Shown here in pieces: positions 49,493 through 59,168 of a stretch of 64,000 nucleotides of DNA. The notes below the pieces were generated by a model. The model saw nothing but the letters and a program-made list of their open reading frames with translations. It searched no databases and was not told where the DNA came from. The position numbers and the translations under genes are program-made. The stretch's first letter is position 1; every line of letters begins with the position of its first letter. Source of the DNA: Clonostachys chloroleuca (Eukaryota > Ascomycota > Sordariomycetes > Hypocreales > Bionectriaceae); the NCBI GenBank assembly GCA_037952775.1, contig JBANAY010000003.1, positions 30,380,001-30,444,000 on the forward strand, read 5' to 3'.

Positions 49493-51204
49493 TTTCAAAA
49501 AAGAGGCGGAGGACACCCGAGACTGCTGTAAAGATGAAATGTATCGTCGAAGGGTAGACTAACCGATCAACCTGGAAGCATACCCGTTATATTCTCAAGA
49601 GCTGTATTGTAGAAGGCGGACTTAATCACGCAACATTAACTCAATGCCGCCTTATTACCAAAGTCCGCAAATGCTATTATCTCGGATCTGAGCTAGTGAG
49701 ATTTTTGGTCCCTTCGTTGACCAGGGCATTGACTCCACTAGCACGAATTCTAATGACCTCTCCTTTCACTCAGGTCGGTCCCGAAGGCCGAGCGAGATCC
49801 GATCTCTTGAAAAGCACTTTGGGAATTCCAGTCAGAATGAGTAGGCGATTTGATTTCGTACCGTTTATTGCACGATAATTATGATCCCCCCTGGTCTGAA
49901 GTTCCGTAGCACCGAAAGATCACCCATTCAACAGTTTGTACTCCTGTTCCTTACAGTGTTGCGCATGATAACAGCTAGTGGAAACCGTGGTTGGTGAGAA
50001 TGGGGATCATGTAAGTTGCAAAGTATCTCGAAAACCCAGGAAAGGTACTTGGCTGGACCACCACGCAAGCATGGCATTATTTAGGCCGTGCTCACAAATA
50101 ATAAGACGGAGTCGGATGAACCCATCCCTTTAGCTACCCCTGCCACTGACTTGAATTGCCCAAATCAGTAAAGTGAGACTTGCCATCCTTTTCTACCCGC
50201 CCCACCACCACGCACTTGGTCCAATCTTTTGGCTCGAGCTTCAGCAGGGTCCTCGATTGGGCAATCATTGTGGCATCCATGGACCGGTCGGAGGGATACA
50301 CGGAGGTCTGCGGACTTTGGTTTTAATCATCAAATCAGACCGCGTGTGGTCCAACGTGGGCGACTCCAATCTGTTCAGTTTCATCATACACGTTCACCTT
50401 GCCCATTCACAAATCCGATTTGTGGAAAAAGGAACCCAAGAGTCCGCGGATCGTATTGAACTCCATGGGGGGGTCATCGAATTCAGAGCGCTCAGCCCGC
50501 AGCTCCCCGGCGTTGAGCAGACTTACAGATGAATCAGCCTCATGCAAAACACATTAACTAGGCAAAAGCTTACCTACAACGATAATCATTTCAACGATGG
50601 CTAGTCTCGCACTAAGCAGGGTCGCACCACCAACCCAGAGGGAACCTCCACCTCGCAGAACGAGAACTACTTTGAGTAGAAGAAGCCATTGCCTAACAAA
50701 GGCTTTCAAAGGTCTCATTTCATCTATTTAACTCGCAGGTATGTAAATAGAAATCAGGGTAGAGTTTCAGCACTCCATCGAGTCAAATATTATCTGCAGT
50801 GTGGTCTACGTCGGTGACTCCTACTGCCTTGGCTAGGCCGGAGGATCTTATCTAGAGAGGGACGTTTCAAAATATTGAGCCAGCCTGCGATCCATACTGA
50901 TGTTATGCAACTAGCAGAACCTTTGGGATGCTTGCTCCCATACGAGTAGCCCTTATAATGGGAGGGTCATCAGCCAGTCGAATACAAATTGGCACCACTG
51001 GGTTCCCATCACCTGCACCAGGGCTCATTCCTGACAACAATCAAGAATTCCTAAATTAACATCACCAAAAATGGCAAACTAATCTACAACATTTAGTATT
51101 GTCCCAAATATTATCCACTGTGAAACGTCAGCCTCATTCGATTGCCCCTACTGATCTTCTTCCACCACAGCCATTTTGACACGGCCTCAATAATCTGCGC
51201 TCTC
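49493..51204. other. Mostly intergenic, with one doubtful coding remnant
   Basis: On - at 50,718-50,573 a frame reads MRPLKAFVRQWLLLLKVV and then GGGSLWVGGATLLSARLAIV, a membrane-helix-like segment. After a GTAAGC..AAG gap, LLNAGELRAERSEFDDPPM and NTIRGLLGSFFHKSDL follow with a stop at ~50,416. The two parts do not join in phase at any splice site I can find, so this is either a broken gene or a chance resemblance. The rest (49,500-50,400 and 50,720-51,204) shows nothing I can support. Confidence 0.3.
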
Positions 51205-51829
51205 TCAATTTTTTGGCTGTACTATGACATCGTTTCCAAGATTTACAGCAAGGCTAAACAAGTCTTGCGCAATTGCAACCTCTGTGATCAGTCCTGTGCA
51301 GGGATCAATCGTGAGAAAATCCGTTCCGTTGTATGACACCTTGTCACCCGGCTTGAGCGTTCTGGTAATTTGTTGTTAGCTAAATGCAACACAATACGAA
51401 GAGAACCAAGGGCATTAGAACATACGTCGGGAAGAGAACAAATGTATCCGCGATCACAGCGTTGAGCGTCCAGCGTCCGACAACATTATGATCGCTTCCT
51501 GCCCACTTGTTCAGGGTGAAGGTGTAGACCTCAAAGTTGCTCCGGGCTCGCCTGATGAACTGCTCAAAGTCATAAGCGGTGTGCACCAACTCTCCAACCG
51601 CACTGTAGCCCCCAGCGCCATTTGGAAGGATATCGCCTTCCAGAGAAAGAGCTGGGGCAAACGTGGAGTTGACCAGCGAGAGGTCGCCGTTCCACGCGTT
51701 CAAGTAGCTATGGATGATTTTGTCGTAATGGGCCGGGGTGTTGAATTTGCTTGAACAGCATTCCGTGGGGGCGCATGAGCCAAAAGGTAGGGAAGCAAGG
51801 CATATTGCCGCAGTTTTAATAGGGAGCAT
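51205..51829 (-). CDS. Secreted SnoaL/NTF2-like protein
   Basis: Two exons (51,829-51,426 and 51,361-51,205) with a 64-bp GT..AG intron containing a GCTAAC branch site give 186 residues. MLPIKTAAICLASLPFGSC is a signal peptide. The mature part follows the SnoaL-like cone-fold pattern: a helical start (HYDKIIHSYLNAWNGDLSLV), FAPALSLEGDILPNG, a VHTAYDFEQFIRRAR helix, then strands (FEVYTFTLNKWAGSDHNVVG, RWTLNAVIADTFVLFPT). The second exon gives LKPGDKVSYNGTDFLTID and LITEVAIAQDLFSL, typical of the last strands. In this superfamily some members are cyclases or isomerases of polyketides and terpenoids, but secretion is unusual for those. The active-site residues cannot be assigned. Confidence 0.8.
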
Positions 51830-54298
51830 GCTGAAATATTTCGGAAGTTGCTTGGTGTTTCGGGAGTTTATTGGTGAAGTGGGAGGGAACGGGATCTTCT
51901 TTGTATGGTTTTGAGGAAGAGTGATATTGGTGTTATTTAATAGCAGAAATTCTCAGCCTTAGAGACATAGACACCCATATATATAGAGACCATCAGAGAG
52001 CCGGTAAGACAGTATCGCACTTCTGTCGCTGCGGGTTCGGTTCGCCTTTTTCTCGGCACCGCAGGACGATCCTGGGCGCAGAATTATCCTCTTCGGGATA
52101 TCTTGCCTCCTGGCGATTGGCGCTTTTCCGCACTTCTCCACAAGCCGTTGTTCCAACGATCCTACGGAGATGGGAGCATGATACGCTAATAATCTCATTT
52201 GATATAGCCCTGATTTGATCCAGTCATGCTGAGATTGACCGCTCATGCGTTCCAATTGGATTAATCCGGTTTAAAGGATGATTGAATGGAACTGACCTAC
52301 CAAGGTAGACGTACTTATACCCACAAGTTTCACATCCGCCATTGGACAGAAAGGTTCATGTTCTCTGAAGTCATTGGGGTCGGCCAAGTTTGAGAACGCG
52401 TTCGCTACCTGCTTTTTCCCATGCTGCAGCGCCTCTTCCCCTCTCTATATACAACTCCGGCGATCAACCGGAGGTCCAACCTCCTGGCTGTACACACAGC
52501 GCTGTATTCACATGTACGACTTCCAACCAGCCCCGTACCCCTCTTTCCAGCGATCTCTTGGGAAGTTCTCCGACAAGAGCTGCGGCAACAATCCCAGGCG
52601 GACGGCCTATGCATGATCCGATTCCGAGGGCAACAATAGAAGCCCTCGCTACAGCCGACAGCTCGATTGCAAGACAACAGGCTTTGAGATTGCTCTCTAA
52701 CAACGATGGACGAGCCTGTGTAAACACCACCACCTGGCAACAGATGTTGTTTTCCTCCTCTCCTGCAGCATCTACCCCTTCCGCGGCGCCCCTACCTTCG
52801 GATTATTTCAGCACGCGTGAATACCTTTCGCTCGTTTCAACCATTAACAGCCTCCCTGCGACGTCCATTATGGCTACCTCGACTCCTTTGACATCGCAGT
52901 GCACTCACATCAGACGATCACAGCCTCGAGCTTGAGATTCAAGGGGACATGGCCATGGCATGGGGGGAGATACGGAGGGCGACTGCCAGGCTCGACGGAC
53001 GATAAATACCATGTAGCCCACCACCTTTTACCGTAAGTCTACCAGACTTTGAAGCAAGCAGCCGGCACAACGCGCAATGGTTCTCTAACCTGCTTGGCCG
53101 CATCCAGTTCTACTACTGCGAAGAAGCAACTGAGGCAACTAGGCTCTTACTTGGACACTCTACCGGCGAGACAACCCCCCCTTCCTCTAGCAACTCTAGA
53201 CAACATTCAATCCATGCAAGTTTGTGGGGGATGACGCGAGGAACCCCGGGTGGTAAAGCGCGCCAGAGAGGGGTGAAGACTCTTCTGACTCATACGTAGT
53301 CAAGGTGCGATGGGGCCTGGCAAGAGGTGGTCGACGGGGTTTATGGTGGACTGATCGTCATCAGTGTGCAAGACGAGCAGAGAGAAATCCGAAACCGAAT
53401 CTAGAATATCCGTAAATCTTCATTCGTTATGGATTGAGAACCTCGGTTACTTCACCCCTAGTCTCGGTCCATCTTTGGTAGTGGATATTGAACTGCCCGA
53501 ATCAAGTGTTTCTAGGTACAAAATTATCCTATTTAAGTTTAGTTTGCGAGATCTGTGATTCCCGCCTAGTTCAGAGCTATTGGAGGATCGCCAATTAGTC
53601 GTAAACAGCTGAGTCTGTGTACATTGATGAGAAGATGCCGTTTCGATCGGAAGAAATGATATCATGTCTCCGAAAGAGACAAGGACCACGCTAGTTCTAC
53701 CACCCTGATGCGGGGCTAGTCTTGAGATGCCTCGGATGTCCGCTAATTGGGCAAGTAGGGACTGAACTGAATTATGCGAGTGTGTACAAGATGCGAACCA
53801 AGGCCCAGTTTACAAGCTCTTTATACTGGCTAAGTAAGCTAACAGTCGGTCATTCTCGTGCAAGAGACTTTCATTGCAACCATCGTAAGATCTATCATCA
53901 CTATAGATCATAGTAGCCTAAATATCGAGGTAGTGCGACACTGTTACTACACCGTAAACTGACCTGCTTATACCGCCAATTTGCAATCAACTACACAAGG
54001 ACACTCAAAATATTTAACAGATCACATGTGCCGTGAACTAACACATGTCAAAAAGTAATTTTGTTCTGGCATGACCATTCGAAGGACTTCAGAGGCGGCT
54101 GTATCACAGAGAGGTCCGCTTACCTCGCAACTAAACCTTAAATAGGATACTGTTGTACCTAGAAATACTTGATTCGAGCAGTTCAATATCCACCACCAAA
54201 GAGGGACTGAGAAGAGCGTGTCTTAGCTAATTATTATAAATATGCATATAGTCTGTACGTTTCAACACTCTCCTCCCAAATATCAAGTGACAGCAAAA
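51830..54298. other. No firm gene; decayed coding-like patches and an inverted repeat
   Basis: Around 52,590-52,935 the + strand has a Ser/Ala/Thr-rich frame (ATIEALATADSSIARQQALR, then DYFSTREYLSLVSTINSLPA) with coding-like composition. Around 53,075-53,230 another frame reads WFSNLLGRIQFYYCEEATE. These could be pieces of one broken gene, for which I have no family. The inverted repeat at 53,465-53,560 and 54,100-54,211 is listed separately. Confidence 0.3.
53465..54211. repeat. Inverted repeat, ~100-bp arms around ~540 bp
   Basis: The left arm (53,465-53,560, containing tggatattgaactgcccgaa and tttctaggtacaaaattatc) matches the reverse complement of the right arm (54,100-54,211) with a few mismatches and a ~14-bp insertion in the right arm. 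The right arm ends ~90 bp before the hydroxylase start codon. No transposase is seen between the arms, so a MITE-like element or a local inverted duplication is possible. Confidence 0.7.
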
Positions 54299-55372
54299 AT
54301 GTCGACTATCGCCACGCATACGAGCCAGCATAGCCCCATGAAGTCGACGTGGAGGTCGGCCAACAGGGACAGATGGACCGTATCGCACTGGCTGATTCAT
54401 GCACTTAATGCCTACCCTCTCGACATGGACGAGACTGTTCCAGTGCATGCTAAGACGGATAAGATACCTCACCTAAGCCAAGCGTCTCAGCAGCTCTGGG
54501 TTTTTGCTCATGCCTTAGTCCCAATGCTCATGCACCAGACTTGGCTCATTTTCACCTCACGGCAAGGCCTTGGACGATTCGCCACATTCAGTCTTTACTT
54601 CTTCGCCTTTAACGCCACTGTTGTTCGCGAAGTCAACATTCTTCGGCGCCTTGGGCATCTCTATGGCTTCTTAGACGGAGATCAGCACGAGCGAGATGGA
54701 GTGCCAGATACTGGGGTTACGAAGGCGATAGCATCCCTTCTCAAAACTTCTGGCTGCCGCATAGCCATGGCTGTCCTTCTCTCTTATGATGCAACTATAT
54801 CTCCGGCGGACTTTGCGGGTAACTGGAAGTCCTGGCCGATGCTAGCCCTCCAGGTTGGACTCTACGGCATTATACTCGACTTCTGGTTCTACTTGTACCA
54901 CCGCGCCGTGCATGAGGTGCCGGCCTTGTGGAAATTCCATCGCACGCACCACTTGACCAAGCACCCCAACCCATTGCTCACAGCTTATGCGGACGAGGAA
55001 CAGGAGTTCATTGAAATGGTTGCTGTGCCACTAATGACTTATTTAACCATGAGATGGGTGGGCCTAACACTGGGATTTTATCAGTGGTGGATTTGTCACC
55101 AGTTCATTGTCTATACAGAGGTCTGGGGTCACAGCGGTATCAGGGTACATCTATCACCGCCTTCTCCTTTCAATTGGTTACTTGAATTGTTTCATGCCGA
55201 GCTGCTGATTGAGGATCACGATTTGCATCATCGCAAAGGTTGGAGAAAGAGCTACAATTACGGCAAGCAAACGCGGCTCTGGGATCGTGTTTTCGGGACA
55301 TGTGCAGACCGAGTTGAGTCGGTGGAGGCCAACATCGACTACCAAAGCCTAGTACATATGCCTATTATATAG
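54299..55372 (+). CDS. Fatty acid hydroxylase/sterol desaturase superfamily membrane protein
   Basis: A single exon of 357 residues. The ATG at 54,299 (GCAAAAATGTC) is preferred over the one at 54,242, which has a poor context. The superfamily's diiron histidine boxes are complete: HRAVH (201-205), HRTHH (214-218), His278 in VWGHSG, and HDLHH (307-311) followed by the conserved NYGKQTRLWDRVFGT (320-334). Hydrophobic segments at about 66-85, 95-106, 185-200 and 243-272 fit a membrane protein of the endoplasmic reticulum. Relatives hydroxylate or desaturate sterols, sphingolipids, alkanes or secondary metabolites using oxygen. The N-terminus (first ~65 residues) is unlike the sterol enzymes, so an accessory substrate is likely. 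Its stop lies one base from the end of the broken DUR3 gene, tail to tail. Confidence 0.87.
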   Translation: MSTIATHTSQHSPMKSTWRSANRDRWTVSHWLIHALNAYPLDMDETVPVHAKTDKIPHLSQASQQLWVFAHALVPMLMHQTWLIFTSRQGLGRFATFSLYFFAFNATVVREVNILRRLGHLYGFLDGDQHERDGVPDTGVTKAIASLLKTSGCRIAMAVLLSYDATISPADFAGNWKSWPMLALQVGLYGIILDFWFYLYHRAVHEVPALWKFHRTHHLTKHPNPLLTAYADEEQEFIEMVAVPLMTYLTMRWVGLTLGFYQWWICHQFIVYTEVWGHSGIRVHLSPPSPFNWLLELFHAELLIEDHDLHHRKGWRKSYNYGKQTRLWDRVFGTCADRVESVEANIDYQSLVHMPII

Positions 55373-55373
55373 C

Positions 55374-57908
55374 TTAGACTGAAGAGATACATTTGCAAGC
55401 GATATGATTGGGCCCTCGATCTCCTTCTCGACCTGCTCTTCGATGACTGGAACATTGGATCCCTTGCCCAACATGCCTCGGGGCCACACGAAGCATACTA
55501 CGCCTTCCCTCCCACAGCGGAAATAGACCAACAGCGCACGCACTAGCAAACAGCCATATGATTCCTACTGTCACCCAGCCCGTGAAGAAGGCCTCGGAGA
55601 AAACATAGGAGGAGCCATACATTGGCATGGGCCATAGAACCAGAAATGCTACGGTCATAGATGCTGTCATGACCTTGGCGATTTTGGAAGCCTTGTTCAG
55701 CTTGGCCCTGTCCTCCTCGGGAACGGTAAGGGTGAAATTAGGGGCCGTTTGATCGCCGTTCTCTGTATCTTCTGCAGTCCCACTGGAGGCAGCGCCGTCA
55801 TCACTCTGTTTGATAGCAGTCATAGATGCCCAGTTGTACCTATCAGCTCCAAAGCAAAAGGTAAGTGTGGGGATAAAGATAACAGGGCTTAGAAGAGCCA
55901 CAACCTTGCCGGCCAGCATGGGGTTATTAGAGCCGAGGGTTTCCACATTCAGGACTCCGTCGAATTCTTTGGAGCACGTAACTGTCCAAGCGATCAGGGC
56001 ACAGCAGAGCCCTAGAATTGGCGAAAATGCTGCTGCTATCCAGTTCTGGCGGCTCCAAAGTAAGGTAAGTGCAGCGGGTAGCACAGCGGCAGATATCATA
56101 CCTCCCATCCAGAGATAGAGCCATCCCATTGTAATACCTGCTTCATGCAGCCCCACGCTGAAGCCGGCCATGATAATGCCATATGCAATGACTGAACTAT
56201 GCGACATGGAAATCAAACGGTTGCCAGATGCAGGAGGATTGATATTGGTGCTGGGTAGAAGATGTGAGCTTGTCAGAGCCAATTCTACTACACCAGCAAA
56301 AACGGAGCGCGCTCGCGCTGATTGCTGTGCTTAATTGACTCTATAGCCTGTCACTGACACCAACAGAGCTTTCGGAACTGTCGCTTTTGTGGATCAGATG
56401 CCGGGCTTACTTATAGATATCATAAGTAAAAATGGATGAAACAGCAATTAGTTGAGCTGAAGCAGCTGAAGTAACAGCCATGAAAATCATAATGAGAGTG
56501 CAAACAGCACCCGACTTTCCAAGAAGCCCAACGGCTGCATATGGAAGAACAAGACCAGCGGGAACGTCTGCAGCATCCATCTGATTGGGATAGGTTGGAA
56601 AAGATGGACTGCTCTTAAGAGGCAAGGCACTGAAACCCATCGTTGTTGCACAGAGCCATGGGATAGCGAACCAAGAAATGCCACCGATGATGTATCCAGG
56701 GAGTGCAGCAACAGGATGGGCCGCAATAGCCTTGTTGTAGTACCCTGAATCCTGGAGTCAGCGATCTGCCACTCTAAAAGGGTCTATAAAAGGCCTACCG
56801 TTGTCCATAAAAACAGTTCCAAAATTTCCAACAATATTAATAACAAAAAAATACGATACCTTCCTTTGATCTCATCGTTAGGTAAGATCCCTCTGCATTG
56901 CCCTCGACTGGGTGAGTAGGCGCGGCTTCTACTAGCCTATGATACACCGCGGAGGGTGAACCGAGTTCTATACCAGTTGCATATGCACTGAGAGCGAAGA
57001 TAAGAATGATGACGAGGATAACAACAGTGTACATAATCTGTGAGAAATGTGGCTTTGATCCTGGGAACAAAAGGTTAGTGTTACTGTTCAACCCGGGTAG
57101 GCTGATCTAAACTTTACCCCCCAAACATAGTGTATATGACAACACCAAGTGGAAGCAGGAAGCAAGCAGCAGCAGTGTGCATGCCAGTGAGGGAGGTGAC
57201 CACAGCAGAGCCGCCGGCCAAGAGCATTGCCATAACGAGGATGTTTGTGAATAGACCGAAACAAATATAAACACAGTGGGTTAAGGGACCTGGGTGATAA
57301 ACATCAGTGTCTCGCCTTCAGGACCCTAAATTATCACTGAGAGGCCATGCTACGCACCATATCGGGCTTTGATGACCTCCAGAAATGTGTGCGCATTTGG
57401 CGCCCTTCGCTTGAGTTCTATAGCTAAGGTAGCGAAAAGGATAATCTGCACGGTAGCTCCCGAGGCATACTGCCCTTGAATGTCAGAGCCGTTACGCGCT
57501 GTGAGACTAGACCAAATTTCTCACCCAAAGGGGACCCGAGACACCATACTTGTAAGCAACACCCGAAGACTGCAGAAGAGTTGCTGCCTAGGTCTAGCTT
57601 GAAACAACAGCGGAGGCCACGAGCCCGGACTTGACGGTTCTCCCGGCCGTGTTGAACATTTCGGAGGTCTGCTTCTCGTTGTTGTATCTGGAAGGGGTGA
57701 AGTTAGCCACCAGCTAAATAGAGGGTCAAAGAGATCTAAGAAGAACTTGTAGTAAAAATTTTCAGAATCCAGGTTGTTAGAATCATGCCGAGAGCAAAGA
57801 GAAAGGGTTAGGGAAGAGAAAGTGAAGCCCCACGACAATGCCATAGCCGTAGGCCTGGCTTAGCGGTGGCTCAACTGTGCCAGAGGACGTACCACCACCT
57901 CCTGCCAT
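55374..57908 (-). pseudogene. DUR3: Urea/polyamine transporter gene of the DUR3 type (sodium-solute symporter family), inactivated
   Basis: From the ATG at 57,908 the sequence gives EPPLSQAYGYGIVVG, then a frameshift. After an intron, NEKQTSEMFNTAGRTVKSGL is intact, but the conserved SSWTWAATLL block has both Trp codons changed to TAG (57,594-57,596 and 57,588-57,590). Further pieces are good DUR3 matches: [80 protein letters not shown] and, in the last exon, AGITMGWLYLWMGG and YGSSYVFSEAFFTGWVTVGI. A two-base loss breaks TDYVH near 57,027 and an extra base in a seven-A run (56,845-56,851) breaks VFFVIN. The usual GT..AG introns are still recognisable. The normal protein imports urea at the plasma membrane; this copy cannot make one. 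The C-terminal end also looks altered. Confidence 0.88.
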
Positions 57909-59168
57909 GGTCACAATGAATGCCAAATTCAAGATTCAGACTGGGTGAACAACGAAAGTAATAGTCTGACTGCGGCAGGGAGATTATCGGCATTCGCATG
58001 AGTCGTATTCGAGAATGGAACCGTTGATTTTATATGCAGTGCCGATGAGGCCTCTCGTCATTCGCCTACCTGATAAGTGACCGAGTAGTTATTCCACTAG
58101 GATCAAAAGTAGTAAGAACAGGAACACAGCAATGATGAGAACAAACGTGGTCCCTTTCCCTACATCCTCAAGTAGGTAATTTGGAGATAAGATGGCCGAT
58201 CACGCCAACTGACCAACCAAATAGTCCTGATAATCGGATGATTGCAGGATTGGCCAATCAGATTGCTTTGATAAGCCGGACTACCGTATCGCGATAAGCA
58301 AATTGCACCGCCGCAGATTGTGTTCTTGTTATTCATCACCACAAGTGTATAGAAAGTGTATTCTCAAGTTCCAAAGAGCTCAATCCAGATAAGCAAAAAA
58401 CCTATGTACCTACTGTTAAGCTAGTCTAGTGATAGCCATCGGTCCCAAGTACAAATACAAATTCGTAAAAATCAGCTGATGCGCTGGCGCTGGCGCTCAT
58501 ATGCGCATGTGGACGGCCACAAAATTTCCGCCATTACCGTAATTATCATTGTTGGTTTGTTCAATCGTACATCGCTTAGCAGCTAGAGACGGTAAATTCG
58601 TAGGATTAGTCTCGTCTCGTCCAAGTCGGTCTCAACTTGCTGTGCATGTGGCCGAGACTCCTTACTCCGGCCGGGATTAGAAGAACGGCTTCGTGCCTGG
58701 CTCTTTGTCTACAGGTCTAATTAGTAAAACAATGACCCAAAGTATCTACCCTCTCCCCGCGGGTTGCGTATGCTCGTGCCGCCGGCCAAATCTGACCATC
58801 GTCCGGGACTCTGGGGAGGTGGACATTGCGGGGCAGCTCGCCACCGGCCAAATTTGCGTGGTTGATTAGACAATTGTGTCCCACATATCTGGCCGCCGGG
58901 CGAAACTTGGGCTGTTCATTCTTCTTCCTCCAGCAGCTGTACCGATGACGGGGGCAGCAGGCGCAATGACTTGAATGAGCATGATGAGGTTAAATACGGA
59001 AAGGCGTTCCCTGTCTCTTCCTTCTCTACGAACACCTCATCATCGAAACTCTTGCTTCCGACCAAATTAGGAGCCTCTTCAGGGATCCAACCCACTGCCA
59101 TCCGTTCAGGGGCTCACTGATTGGCTCACGCGTCTCCTTCATCTCTCGTTCACTTCATACTAGCGGTC
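57909..59168. promoter_or_regulatory. Divergent DUR3/DUR1,2 promoter region with five GATAAG sites
   Basis: GATAAG occurs at 58,072, 58,186, 58,270, 58,293 and 58,388, all on + within 320 bp, with GATAAT at 58,229 and its reverse at ~57,984. In fungi this is the binding site of AreA/NIT2/Gln3-type GATA activators that switch on nitrogen catabolism, and paired sites are the active form. Nearer to DUR1,2, a 13-bp phrase ccggccaaatYtg is repeated at 58,782 and 58,844, with a CGGCCGGG at ~58,668. These might bind a Zn(II)2Cys6 regulator. A short - strand frame at 58,916-59,101 is not supported as a gene. Confidence 0.7.

Noticed and set aside
49493..49516. Longer N-terminus for the MFS transporter
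   Set aside because: The upstream in-frame codon is GTG; the first ATG is at 49,492 with an A-rich context.
50173..50532. A 119-codon + frame
   Set aside because: No domain and poor composition; it overlaps a more protein-like but out-of-phase - strand reading.
54242..54298. Longer N-terminus of the hydroxylase
   Set aside because: The ATG at 54,242 lies in ATAAATATGCAT with a poor context and adds 19 residues of no domain character; the ATG at 54,299 has a better context.
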